Shown: positions 47,173 to 59,030 of the stretch, one piece after another
Numbering within the stretch: position 1 is the first letter of the stretch
Layout: each line of letters starts with the position of its first letter
NCBI GenBank assembly: GCA_003971905.1
Contig: RSEE01000004.1
Location: 558,001-622,000, forward strand
Direction: 5' to 3'
Length of the DNA stretch: 64,000 nt
Origin: Moniliella sp. 'wahieum'
Lineage: Eukaryota > Basidiomycota > Moniliellomycetes > Moniliellales > Moniliellaceae
The notes under the pieces: generated by a model
Told to the model about the DNA's origin: nothing
The model's input: only the letters and a program-made list of their open reading frames with translations
Database searches by the model: none
Made by a program: the position numbers and the translations under genes

Positions 47173-47853
47173 CTACCGTGCCCGTGGTGTCCAGGGTTGA
47201 TGATGGACGGGTGATGGGCCGGCATGTCTCCAACCATGCCAGTCAACGCCAGGGGTAAAGTACGTGGGTGGCGGGAACGGGTAGGCCGGGTGACTGTAGA
47301 TCGGAGTAGGACCGTGCCTTGCCGCATCATCGGGATATGACCCCATCACTGGTACCATATGATCAAATCTTGTGGCTTCTTGGGGGGTAAGATAGGATTG
47401 GGTATCAAAATGATTGACCCGTGGATTTGTGTATGGGGTGTTCTGTTTGAACGAAGGTGCAATCCCGTAAGGAAGAGGGCAGGATGGTGCGAACGGCTGG
47501 GCAGGAACGCCCGAGCCTGGAAGCGGAGTAGCTTGAATGAAAGTAGGATGTGACGGCGCCCAGTAAGGGCCAGCAGCAGAGTAATCAGGCGAAACAGTGG
47601 AGTGGTGGTAGCTTTGGCCCCGGGAGTGGAGCGATGAATGTGCCGTGGGTGGAGCGGGTGCAAGAGCTGGGGCAGGAAGATCGTCCAAGTGAATGGGGGG
47701 TGTGGGGAGAGCGGCACAGGAAGAAGACTCTGATGTATCTGCCTCGAGTGACGGGAGAGATGCAGCTGAGCAGCTAGGGCTGGGCTTGCCTGGCTCTGAA
47801 GACGGTGGAAGTGGCGAGGCAACGGTTGAGGAGGCGGAGGCAAGGAGGGGCAA
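47173..47853 (-). CDS. Unrecognised Pro/Ser/His-rich protein (probably C-terminal part)
   Basis: A 226-residue open stretch is rich in Pro, Ser, Ala, His and Tyr (AALPTPPIHLDDLPAPALAP, then FDTQSYLTPQEATRFDHMVP and HPAYPFPPPTYFTPG) and ends at 47173. It looks like a disordered activation or regulatory region. An upstream minus-strand stretch (47895-48629) with a basic patch QQRREQRKRTSQSRAAPK could belong to the same gene. A transcription-factor role is only a suggestion; no DNA-binding domain is clear. Confidence 0.4.
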   Translation of the reverse strand: MPLLASASSTVASPLPPSSEPGKPSPSCSAASLPSLEADTSESSSCAALPTPPIHLDDLPAPALAPAPPTAHSSLHSRGQSYHHSTVSPDYSAAGPYWAPSHPTFIQATPLPGSGVPAQPFAPSCPLPYGIAPSFKQNTPYTNPRVNHFDTQSYLTPQEATRFDHMVPVMGSYPDDAARHGPTPIYSHPAYPFPPPTYFTPGVDWHGWRHAGPSPVHHQPWTPRAR

Positions 47854-50145
47854 GGAGGCAACAGAATTCCAAGGGGGCTGGATGTTGCTTATGCTTAGGT
47901 GCCTGAGCGAATACAGGCGGCGGACGCGGCGGTGCGCTGCACTTTACGCGATTTGAGCGACGACAAAGAAAAATGATGGCGCTGCTGCAGGGTTACCATC
48001 AACTTGGGTGCAGCGCGGGACTGGGATGTGCGTTTCCTCTGCTCTCGCCGTTGCTGGGCAGGAGTGGCAAAGTAACTGCCGCGGGGCAGGTGAGGCACAT
48101 CGTGATTGCCATGGGAGTTGAAAGGATGGGCGGAAGCCGGTGTGCACGTCTCACGCACACACGACGTGCGGCGAGCCGAGTTGAGCACCAGCAGTTGTGG
48201 GCGGACGTAGTCGGCCAGCCAAGTGGAGTGGGTGGCTGGTGGCGCCCCGTGGGCCAGCAAGGGTGGGGATGCAGGGTGCTCGATGTACTTGCCGGGTTGG
48301 GTGCGGACAACATGGGGACGGTGAGCGTGGTTGGGAGGCGCACGGAGGAGGGATTGGCTGGGGCGAACAAAGCAAAGGGAGAGTGGTGGCAGAGGAAAGG
48401 AAAGAGGGTGTGTGGCACAAGGCGGCTCTGATCGCTGGAAAGCGAAGTTACTGTCTAGCTGAGGGAGCAGGTGCGGTTGAGGCGTGCGGGTGGCCAGGGG
48501 TGGCCTTTGAGGCAGTCGTGTGGGATGGACGGATGGACAGATGGACAGATGGGGGCGGGTGGATGATGCACACAGGCGCCGATGCGCAGGCGAGTGCCCC
48601 CCCGCCAGTGTGGAGCCTGATCTGACCATACCCGCCGTGCGCCAGTGTGATTCGCCGCACGCAGGCGGGCAGTCGTGGCGGGGCAGTGAGGCGTGAGGCG
48701 TGCGGCGCCAGTGCCGCGCCCGGCCAGTGCGCCGCTAGTGCGCCCCCGTTCGGCATCCAGAACCGCCGCCCCGCTGTCTGCGCTCAAGCGCTCAACTTGG
48801 GCCCAGGCACAGGGTGGCACCCTGGCCGCCGGCTTTACGCGGGGTGCCTGCAGGAGCCCGCACAGCACCACACTGGCGGGCGATGTTTATAAGTGTACAT
48901 CACCTGAGGCACACTGCCGCTGTGCACGCGCTCGGGAGGATTTGCGCGCCCGCATAGAGGCAGTGTGCCAACGCCGCGGCATGGCGCCAGGCGCCTCTGT
49001 TGATGTCACATGTCATCGATCATCGGCCCGCAGCGGGGCATGGTGCTGTGCGGGTGCAGCGCAGAACAGACAGACAGAGGTGTAAACAGATGGATGAAGA
49101 GAAGGAACTAGAGCGGAATCCGCCGGACGGGAAACGGAACCCGGGCGGAATCACCCGGGAGCCCGTGCCCGTCCGCACAGGTGCATGGCAGGGCAGGGCA
49201 TGGCACTGGCACTGGCACTGGCGAGGCTGGCACCGCAGCGCATGCCTGAGCCTCTGGCCGCATGGTGGGCACACTGCCCCAGTGCAAGCACCATGGCGGA
49301 TCCTCGCAGCGCGCAGCTGCTCAGCGGCTCAGCGCCCAGGCCAAGCACAGCCTACGCGCTGACGCGCCCACATGCACCACAGCAGCCCACAGCGCGTCAG
49401 CACCCAACACCCACCCAACACCCCCAAAAACACCCAACACCAAATACCTAGCACGCGCCGCCCTACCCATGCGAACCCCAAAGGGTCCGAACAGTGCTAG
49501 TGCTGGCACTCAGCGTACTCAGTAACTCAACAACTTCACACGTTCAACGTGTTCAACGTTGGTCAACTCGTCGATCAACTCACACTGCCTTCTTTTGCAC
49601 ACTGGCCTCAATCAAGTCATCCGCACGCCCTCTCCACCAGTAACAGTATAGGATTGGTTACCTCTCTCTCTTGTATTTACTCTGCAGCTTTTTCTCTATC
49701 AACGTCCCCCCCACACGCGTTTTTGCCTCCCACGGAGACGTGTAGCATCGTGGTTTTTGATGTCTCGATTCCCGCAGAGAGCCGCCGGAGACGTCGAAAC
49801 TTCTTTTGCATACATGTGGGTGTGGGAGGGCGAACTGGAGCCCAACCCATGCCAGGTTACTAGGGCTGCTTGCCCTTATTGGAGGCGGAAGGCCCACTCA
49901 CGGTGTATCGAGCTTGAACGCTATTGGTAGTTATAGAGGTCTCAAAGCCCCAAAGTGTGTGCATGATAGTAGCGTGTAGCGTGTTTCAGATAATAAGTAG
50001 GAAAGGGGAGATAGAGATGCTTCGAGCAATCTTCTTGTCGAAAGTAGTGGCGAGACCTAAACGCACAACAATATGATGAAGGACAGATAGTAAAAACAGT
50101 CAGGACGGGCCGGTGATGGGGGATGGGAAGGCGCAAAAATAGGCA
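47854..50145. other. GC-rich intergenic region
   Basis: Apart from the possible upstream exon noted for 47173-47853, no gene is supported. Short tandem words (GGATGGACA at 48525-48550; ACACCCA at 49410-49440) and CAACGTGTTCAACGTT-type repeats near 49545-49560 are present. Confidence 0.45.
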
Positions 50146-53100
50146 TTACATCTCCACAGAAACGAATAACGTCGTTACTGCCCAAATTCGTTTCAGGGCC
50201 GAGAAGAGGGGAGATGATGGTCCCGTCAAAAGTCCACGCCCGAGTCGGACTCTTCTGGAATCCAGAGCAGTTCCTTTCCTCCCGTCGAAAACGAAGGCGA
50301 CATGTGGAGGGTCTGAGAGCCAAGGAAATGACTTAACCCGCAAGACGTCCGTGGCGGCATCTTTCACTTCCGCAAGTGTCAAGGGAGCCCTGCCCGAGAA
50401 CAAAATGTCGGTGGCAATGGGAAGTGCTGGCTCCAGGTCAAGCAAGGAAGTCATGGCCAATGACTGGGGAGGGACAGCACCCGCTAAACTGCGCCGCAAG
50501 GCAAACGTTTGAGTCAAGAGAGCAGACGAATGGAACCAGCTTGTGTGAAGATGGTCTTGTTTGCACCCAGTGTACGCAGTAACAGGAGCCACTGGAGAGC
50601 AGCGGTGGCAAGGGAGAGCACGCTCCTGTCGTCCGCCAGTCCTTCTCCAACCGACTCAGGCTCAGGAAATGAGAAGGAGCGTTCGCCCCAAATCAGCTCG
50701 ACGCAAGCCATTGCGGCCGGTCGAGCACCCAACATGGAAGAGCCTGCTTCAAGAGCGGTCACCAACGGATGGGTCAGTGACCTGGCCAGGGGCAGATCGG
50801 CGCGCATGAAGGCCCATGCCGCAAGCGTGATCTGGGCTAGATAGCTGGCGGGTGTATTGTGCACAGCAAGTGAGCTGGTGGTATCGAGCAGCTGTTGCAC
50901 CCATTCCCGTGTCTCCACCGCGCTAGGGCAAGCAGAAGTGGCCACCTCGATGGTGATCAAGCCTAATTCTTGCCGGCAAAAGAATTCTCGCAAAAACGAA
51001 TTCACGTCCAGGCCGCTCACGTTCGACACCTGCTCCGATGGAAGTTGGTCTTCCTCCTCTGCTTGGTCCAGATTAGAGCAGTCCATCTCTCTCTCTCTCT
51101 GGGCACGCGCTCCAAACGTTGTCGGACTCGAGGCGGCAACAATGTGGGGGAAGAGATACACCCATGCCTGGTAAAGAGAGGCCATGTGCATAGTGTTGGA
51201 AACAAGCAGTAAAGGTGAACCAAGGTACGCCCGAATTTCTGAATCGCCCCCAGCGGCTGCCCTGAAGGTGTCCCCCTCAGGGGGACATAGGGCCAGGGCG
51301 TCCTCCAACGGATAGGAAAGTAGATGCCTCTGCCACGGTTGGCTGGCTGTGCCATTGCCTGCGCCTGAACCCAATGGGAATGGGCATACGTGCGGGCCAC
51401 ACGACCCACAGCATTGGTCGGTGAGCCGAGGCGGCCGAGAGCGAGGGCCAAAAGCATGTGGGTACGTGCGCTGATATCATCGGACAGTTCATCCGACTCG
51501 ATCCCTGTTGGCTCCTCCGCCTGGTCCAAAGCAGTTGCGATCCGAGCTACGTGTAACACGGTGTGCATACGGGATGAGAGGGAGCACTGAACAAAGGGGC
51601 CCCACGCAGTCTCCACCTCCAGCAACCGAACCCATGCATCCGCGCGGGCACAGTCGACATAATTGGCGAGCAGTTGAGGGCGTCGATTGGGAGGCAGCGA
51701 TGGAGAGGAAAGAGCTGCACATTTTGCTAGCTCGACAAGATCACGAACCAAGTCAACCCGGAGCTCACTGGGCCAGTGGATGCATCCACAAAGGAACGAA
51801 GCGCATGCTCCATTTCTGCTGGACTAGTGAGGGGCGGCCATTACTTTCTCCAGCTCAGTACGGCGATGGTGGAGCAAGCGGAGAGAAGACAGCTCCTTTG
51901 CCTGCTTTCCCGTGGCTTGGACACGTAGACGTCTGTTTGACCAGCGTGCGATAAACGGAGTAGAGAACAAAGACGACGCAAGACGAAAAGGCCACGAAAC
52001 GAGCTACCTCAATCAACAAGGTTACCACGGGCAAATGGTCGTAGTGGTGTGTGGCTGTAGAAGGAACAACCGAGACACGCCTCAAGAGTTGGTGGCCCGC
52101 ACTGGCAGCCATGGCTCCAGGATGGGTCCCAACTTGGGGGTGGTCCAAGTCCGAGGACCTAGTGACCAAAAGTAAGACCCAAAAAGGCAGCCATCACATA
52201 CGAGCCCGACTGGGAACACTTGGGGCCGGCATCGACTCGGGGGAAGAGCCGGATGACATATCTTCGTCCGTGTCCATGACAAGGTCGGCCATGACGTCCT
52301 CTGCTTTGTCTTCTTCTTTGATGGGCATCAGAGCATCGAGCCTTCTCAGCTTCACGTTCCCTTCGACTCTGTTCCATCTCGTGCATCCAAACCAGCAAAA
52401 CATCCTCCCGCCTTGGAGGGAGCGGATGAGCTCCTTCAAGCCTCAGCTCGGACGACAACTCGGTCTCACGCCGTTTGAGGTGGTGGATGTACTCGGTCGC
52501 TTGCTCAAAATGGGCTTTGTTCAGTCGGGTTGCAGCACTCACACCATCGACCAAGTCCTCGGGCTCCCCCTTCTTGCGAGGCTTGCGAGGCAAGAGCGAG
52601 GTGGACCCTCCGTTGTTCTTGGGCTCCAAGTTGCGCGGGCGGGTACGGCGGCACGCAGGGTAGCAATGCGGTCATTGATATTGTTGCGATAGCGCCGTTC
52701 AATCGCGTTATGAGGCACCTTGTTGAAGGGGTCAGTCGGTTCCGAGGGTTTCTTACGTGCCCGACGCCGAGCCTTTTCGGCCACGGTGCCCGCCTCTTCC
52801 TTGGGCCAAAGGGATTCGATCGGCTGGCTGGCCTGTCGGATCAGTCTAGTTTGCTGGAGGTATTGTAGCTGAGACATTACCGAAGCCACATTTTCAAATG
52901 CTGAGAGGCAACAGCGGTCAGTACTCGGTACATGCGCAATTGTAGACCCATCATCATCGATCCTAATGGATTGGAGAGGGTGTGGGACGAAAAAAAAAAC
53001 GTACAGTTCGGCTGAAGGATGTTCCACTTGTCTGTTCGTTCGTCCAACTTGATCATTTCTTTGGCATGCAAGGCAAGCTTGTGCGCCAAGGATGTTTCTG

Positions 53101-54271
53101 ATGTAACCCTTTTGCTGGGTCCCCTTCTGCCAGCGACCTGGCATTGGAATGTCGCATGGCCAAATCCTTCGGTGTCCCGTCCAAGGTCGCAGCACGTCCA
53201 CGACTGTGTCGGATAGGCCCGTGCCGCCCGAAGCCTCATCACTCATTCGTTCTTTACTCGACTCCGGGGGCAAGCAGTTGGTCCGATGCAGGCGGCGAAG
53301 TCGGGACTTTACATTGGCTGGCCCGGCGAGGGCCAGTGGAGTCAGAGCGGGTTCGGAGGCGGCATGGCATCAGCCAGACCTGGCTGCCAAAATGCTGCCG
53401 GGGGCGCCGAGGCGCCTGCACCTGACAAGACTGCCGGCAGTTGTGGTGGGAAGGCAATGGGATGCGGTAGCCCCATTGTCCAGCTGCCACACTAATATTC
53501 ATGCTTGCCAAGTAGGCGGGAGGAGCGTAGCAAAAGGGTCCGGCGGCAGAGAAGGGGAGGTTGGGGGCAACCGGTCCATTGACCTCGGTGTAGGTGGGAT
53601 GCTAAGGATGCAGATGGTGCCAAGCTTGAGCTGCTCCTGGCATTGCTGCGTTTGCAATGCGGGAAGGAAAAAGGATACGGCGATGGGCTCTGTTGGGGCC
53701 CCTCTGCGCGGGCAGACGTGGCCCGAATGTGTAGGAGGGACGCAACATTGATGTCCATCGGTGGGGCATCTTGAATCCCCTGGCCTGGAGGAAGAGCATT
53801 GTGAATGACTCGGGGCCGGCCGATGGCCCGACGTATACTGACTCGGGGGCGAGTCGGTGCCATAGGCAGACACGCCGGGTGTGCTAAAGTTGGATGTACG
53901 TCGGGCCGTGGTGGAGATGTGGAGGGTACTGGTGGACTGAGGCAGGAGGGCGGGCTGTGTGGTGGGGCGCAACCGGGGGATGACGGGAAGAGCATCGCTT
54001 GGAACGTGGAGCGCGGCGCCAGGCTGGATGGGCGACACTGACGCCGAGAGCGAGGCAGCCTGTGCGAGAGCAGGTGGGGAGACGGCGGTAGTATTGGCAA
54101 CAGCAGTGGGCGGCGAGGGCGTAGGGTTGGCAGTTGCACTGGCATCTGCATTTGGGCTGGCGTTGTTGTTGGCGAGGGGAGCGCTGTTGAGATACATGAG
54201 GCGTGGGGGTCAAAGACTGGCGGCGGTGTGGTGGGCGTGCCCAGGCCACCGGGATGGGGCGGTGGTGACAT
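50146..54271 (-). CDS. SRE1: Sterol regulatory element-binding protein (SREBP/SRE1), bHLH membrane-bound transcription factor
   Basis: ER-anchored regulator of sterol and low-oxygen genes. The likely start at 54271 (MSPPPHPGGLGTPTTPPPVF) leads into a long disordered Ser/Pro/Ala region. The bHLH lies at about 52400-52770: KVPHNAIERRYRNNINDRIA carries the Tyr that sets SREBPs apart from other bHLH proteins, followed by AATRLNKAHFEQATEYIHHL as second helix. After an acidic stretch come two membrane segments: one near 52150-52200 (YVMAAFLGLTFG) and one near 51910-52010 (VVTLLIEVARFVAFSSCVVF). The C-terminal part (DUF2014 type) includes ARTHMLLALALGRLGSPTNA, SLYQAWVYLFPHIVA and LAQITLAAWAFMRADLPLAR, ending at 50146. 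This domain order is that of fungal SREBPs, which are released from the membrane by cleavage. Several introns and many frame changes are present. Confidence 0.85.
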
Positions 54272-57057
54272 GCGGGCGGCTGGTGGCAGCAAGAGAAGGC
54301 GACGGCGTAGTAGCAGGGAAGCGGGTGGGAGTGGAGTAGGTGGCGTAGAACGGGAAGGAAGAGACGGAGAAGCGGTGGCGTGGTGGCGGCCGAGCAAGCC
54401 GAGGGCCTACCTGTCTTGCTGCGTCTGAGTCGCTCGAAAAGGGGCGGCAAGACTGAGACCAGTTGCGTACTGAGACTGGGTATCGGGAGGCTGGCGGCCG
54501 AGTATAAAACTGTGATAGCCCACACTGGCCCGCTGCCGGGTTTATCCACAGCGGACAGCTGCTATTTGCGAGTGCTATACGGCCTGCTACGGCTTGCTAC
54601 GGCAGGCCCCATAGCATGCAACACGCACCAAGGGCATCCGTCCCAGCTCCCGCGACCCTGGATGCTGAGTCGCTGACACACCGATGCAGAGATTGGCAGT
54701 TACGTGTGACGTACAACGCGGTTACCCTGTCCGCATGGCGAGGGGCAGTCGAAGCGCTGAGCATGCTCAGCGGTTCTGGCCCCCAGAGGTGTTCTGGTAG
54801 ATCGATGCTATTTCTCCGACCTCCCAATTCTACCCCCTGCTTGCTTGCTCTCTTGGCCATCTGTCTGATGCCCATCACTCAGCCAGCACTCAGTACTACT
54901 CAGTAGTACCCAGTACTCAGTTACTCAGTAGTACTCTCAGACATTAGTATCAGTCTGAGTACTGAGACTCAGTATTACTCTTCAGTGTATCGGCGCCAGC
55001 GCAACACTGGCGTTACAGGGGGTTAGACCTGTTGCCGCGTTCCCTTACTTTTTACATGCCGTCGGCCCCTCGCACGTGCGTGGGCCGGGCCATTCCTCTC
55101 AGCCATTCCATCCGTCGTACAACGCGTAACGCGTAACGGCCAGCGGCCATCAGCACTCAGCCTGAGCGTTTCCCCATGGCCCCTGAGCGCCTGAGCGCCT
55201 GAGCGCCTGAGCGCCTGAGCGCCTCAGGGAGACATGGGATCTGTGAGATCTGAGATCGGAGAGTGAATATTGAATTGCCATGCATAATGCTACTGTCACA
55301 TTGTCACCGGCCATGTGTACGTGGAGGGTTGGCGCTGGTTATTCTGGTTGTTTGGCTGCATAGGCGCTAGGTCCCAGGTTGGGTGCCGGCGGAATATCTC
55401 TTAGACTGACGCAAAGCTCGGGGCGATCTGCGCCGTGCACAGGACAGGAAACGGCTGGGCTGGGCGAAGTGGCCAAAATCGCATGACTTTGGAGGTGTCG
55501 TGTCGAGAGCAGCACAGAGCTCTATCCCCCCGCACACCCCTGCCGCACTGCCCACCTGCCTCTCATCCGCTCGGGTTTTCCCGGATATGCCATGTTTCAA
55601 ATTGCAATCGTCCGCGATGCATCATCGATCCATGATTAATGATTCTCGACTGTAGCCGCCCCATCGGCCTCACGGACGCATACCAACAGCTGCATGTACG
55701 AATCCACCCTGTTCGAACCTCTTCAGCGCATCGAGCTTGGGCTCCCAGCTCCCCAGGCCCACACCCGTCATCCAGCCCTCGAAACTCACTTCAGAGCTTC
55801 CGAGGGCCAGGCCTCTCACAGCGGGACTCTCACACGTCACACCTCCGTCACGCCCGCAACGTTGGCTGTGACATGTGAAGCCTGAGGCTCAGGCGCTCAG
55901 GCCTGAGGCGTTGTTGCATGTGAGCGCGTGAAGGCGCCAAGAGCTGCTGAGCGCGCGCTGAGCCCCAGCCAATGGCAACCGGTACCTTCCCCACGATTCA
56001 AGTTCTGACGCGGATGCCTGTCAGAGAGTCAGTAGTCAGAAGCGGGTCGGCACATCTTGTTGCTCCGCGTTCCCTCTCCTCCACCTCCGGCAAGTTCCTT
56101 TTTAGGGAAGGAGAGGCGATGATGGTGGTCGCATTCTAAAGAGGAGACCGTCAGGGGCTCAACATATGGAGAGTCGCGTAGAACAGTGTGGAAGGGAGGT
56201 GATTTGTCAGATCTGCTTACGCGCTGACACTTTTTGCACTAACTGAGAGTGTCACCATGTCACTACTGTTGCACGGTGGATCTTGAATTCCATGATGTGG
56301 TTTCCGTACCGTAGGTCTCTCGAGAGAGAGACTGCGCACAACAGACGGAAGCAGGAAATGTCCCGCACTGTGAAGGGGGCATTTCTCCCACTCAATACGC
56401 AGATATTCAGGCCTTTCTTGTGCTGTGATGTGCATGATGGCGATGGTCATTGTCACAATCGGGGCTAAGGCGAGGGAGACCAGAATCGGGACTAGGCCAA
56501 GGGGTGTAGCAACCGTTCGTGAGGAAGAAGCAAGAACAGAGGGAGGACATGGTGCGAAGTGGAAGAAACAGGGAAAGGAAAGAGCTAGACGCTCGGGACG
56601 AAGAAACTGGAAATGGGAGTGAGATCAGTCAAACTATATGATGGAGACATCCCGGGTTGTCGAAAAAGGCCAGTTCATTCAACAGTTCTGCCTTGATCAA
56701 CTGCGGATCAAGATGAGACGGTCCAGGTAACAATCGCCCCCCCTCTCTTGATTTGTGTATAATGGCGAATTGCTGGCGGGTCGTGTTACAGTCGCTACTA
56801 AGAAGTCGAACTTGTGCAAGGCCATGGGTACATCCTCACAAGACTTTCTTCCGAAAAGGCAGTAGAACCACTGTCGCCCTTTCAACGTCTAGGTGGTCCT
56901 CTGGCTCCAACGCGCTCAAAGAGCTTCTCGGATACCGTATTGGTTTTGTCTTCATATATACTAGCAGTCAACCCCTACAGCGAAATGTCGTTACATTCCA
57001 CGTGGTGGAACGGAGGAGGAACTTCTTCCACAAATATAGCCGTGGATGACCTTGTGA
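54272..57057. other. Long gene-poor region with tandem words
   Basis: ACGCGT occurs at 55122 and 55129 on a 7-bp period. AGTACT-type words are clustered over 54888-54975, and a CTGAGCGC 8-mer array lies at about 55186-55226. The stretch 55400-57050 shows no conserved translation. Confidence 0.5.
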
Positions 57058-57290
57058 GTGTTGAGCCACCGGGTGGCTCGTGCTTTGGCCAATGTCCCTT
57101 CAGTTCCTCCTCATGCCTGAGAGTTCTGTTTTTTTTCTCCCTGTTTTCCTTGTTCAGCAGTATAGCCCCTGGTGGCGACTCGCTGCTTGATGTTCCTCAG
57201 TAGGCGTTGCTGGTTGGTTTAGACCACCACCACCACCACCACCACCATCAGTGCGATTGTATCACCCTCGAGGACCATCCGGACTCCAGG
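57058..57290 (+). repeat. Relic LTR-like repeat, copy 3
   Basis: It begins GTTGAGCCACCG and runs through TATAGCCCCTG, GGTGGCGA, TGATGTTCCT, a CCA triplet run and ATCAGTGCGATTG to CACCCTCGAGGACCAT. The same ordered motifs recur at 57614-57872 in the same orientation, about 555 bp downstream. Confidence 0.6.
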
Positions 57291-57613
57291 TCTCATCATT
57301 GAGGTTCCCGCCAATATAAAAACGTCTTTTACTCCTTTCACTTAGGCGCTGCCGTGGTAGAGTGTGCCCCTATCACTGCCAGAATAAGATGTCTTGCTGA
57401 TATGATCTCCACGCAGGGTGCGACAAGATGGACGTCGTACGTGAGATGGACGACGACACTTAATTTCACGGGGGCTTCATGGGGATGTGATCAACGTGGT
57501 GTTGATTCTGAACCAAAAACACGGACCGCACAACACACCTCACAACACAGAAGGTCATCTTCTCTTGTTCTCATTTTTTTGGATTTGGGCTTAGTTATAT
57601 AGCCGCCTCCGCT

Positions 57614-57872
57614 GTTGAGCCACCGCGGATGGCCCGTCTCTGTTTTGGCCAACCTCTCCTCTCAGTCGCATAGGAGTTCCGTTGTTTTCTCGCTTCTGTT
57701 TTTCTTGGTTCCGCAACCTTAATAGCCCCTGTGGTGGCGAAAAGACCGACAGAGTTGTGGCTGGTGCTTCCGCATTAGTTGATGTTCCTTTGGATACTTA
57801 GGCGTTCCTGGCTGGCTTAGTCCACCACCACCATCAGTGCGATTGCATCACCCTCGAGGACCATTTGGATGT
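57614..57872 (+). repeat. Relic LTR-like repeat, copy 4
   Basis: Direct repeat of 57058-57290, with extra bases in the middle and a shorter CCA run. The 320 bp between the two copies has no recognisable protein, so the pair could be the ends of a short, decayed non-autonomous element or a local duplication. Confidence 0.6.
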
Positions 57873-58349
57873 TGTTGGCACGCATCCTCAGGCCACTGGC
57901 CTCAACGCGTCACGAAGGACATAAAATATGGCGTACAGTTAGCAGCCTCATTGAATCGTTCACCGGTGGCGGTTGGTGCATGATAGTCACCTCCGTCTTT
58001 GTTGTGACGTCAGCGCATCCGCTGCAGGCCCGGACGGCCAGCCACGGCCGAGGGCGGGGTTTCGTATGCCGACGTCCGGCCTCTCTGGGAGTCTCCAGGC
58101 TCTCCAGGACACTCTCCGCCTCCTCCACGCGTTCGAATCATGGCCAGGGATCGGTATTGCGAGCCCGTCCTCCGGAGTCTCAGGCGAACAAACGGCGAAC
58201 GGCCAACCGCGTACCGCCTATCTCGATCTCCGCCATATCCCCCGAGATCTCTCTCTCCTATTCACACATTGTCCGCTGCCGAGAAGCAGTGTTCTGCAGT
58301 GCGCCCTCGCATGTTCCACTCTACTGTGCCTTCGCCATTGTGGATTTTG

Positions 58350-58357
58350 TATAAAAG
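58350..58357 (+). promoter_or_regulatory. TATA box of the Ohr/OsmC gene
   Basis: TATAAAAG, 96 bp before the start codon at 58453, followed by a pyrimidine-rich leader. Confidence 0.6.
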
Positions 58358-58452
58358 GTAAGCCCCCAATCGCCCATCGGTTGTTTCCTCTCACCATCGT
58401 TCCCCACTCCCCGCTCCCACTCCGTTCTCGTCGCCGCTTTCCCATCTCAACC

Positions 58453-59030
58453 ATGCTTGCTCGCATTGCTCCCACCGTTCGCCCGGCCGTTCGTGCCGCT
58501 ATGCGCCCTGCGATTGCCGCCCGCGGCATCGCTACGCTCGAGTCGGTTGTGTACACGGCCAAGGCTGAGGCTTCGGGTCTCGGCCGTAATGGTCGTGTTG
58601 TGGTCCCCGAGGCCAACTTCGACTTCCAACTGGCGTAAGCATTCCTCAATCCCATCTCTTACTTGCCCTGTGTCCTGACCTAACTCTGCCTTGACGCGAT
58701 TGCAGTATTCCCAAGGCGATGGGCGGTACTGGAGAAGGTACCAATCCCGAGCAACTTTTCAGCGCGGGGTGGAGCTCCTGCTTCCTTTCAGCACTGCAGT
58801 TCGGGGCCCGGACCAACAAACTGAAGGTCCCCGAAGACCTCAAGATCCGTGTAGAGGCCCACATGGGCAAGCCTTCCGATGGCTCTGCCTTTGGTCTTGG
58901 CGCCGACATTTACGCTGAGTCCGCCTCGACTGATGTTGAGGCGATTAAGAAGCTTATGGAGATTGCCCACAGCATCTGCCCCTACTCTCGGGCTACTCGG
59001 GGAAACATCGAGGTCAAGCTTCACCCTTAA
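58453..59030 (+). CDS. Organic hydroperoxide resistance protein (Ohr/OsmC family), mitochondrial
   Basis: Thiol peroxidase that reduces organic hydroperoxides. Residues 1-27 (MLARIAPTVRPAVRAAMRPA, then IAARGIAT) form a mitochondrial presequence with no acids. Exon 1 ends in FDFQLA; the intron at 58635-58705 is removed to give AIPKAMGGTGEGTNPEQLF. Both reactive cysteines are present in their family context: FSAGWSSCFLSAL and AHSICPYSRATRGNIEV. Length (about 168 residues with presequence) fits Ohr. The start is the first Met after a TATA box and leader. This is one of the few genes in the window that reads without frame changes. Ohr proteins are mainly bacterial but are also known in fungal mitochondria. 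Confidence 0.95.

Noticed and set aside
54888-54975. AGTACT/ACTCAGT cluster as a telomere- or origin-like element
   Set aside because: No regular unit or known origin or telomere motif; it looks like low-complexity intergenic sequence of the kind seen elsewhere in the window.
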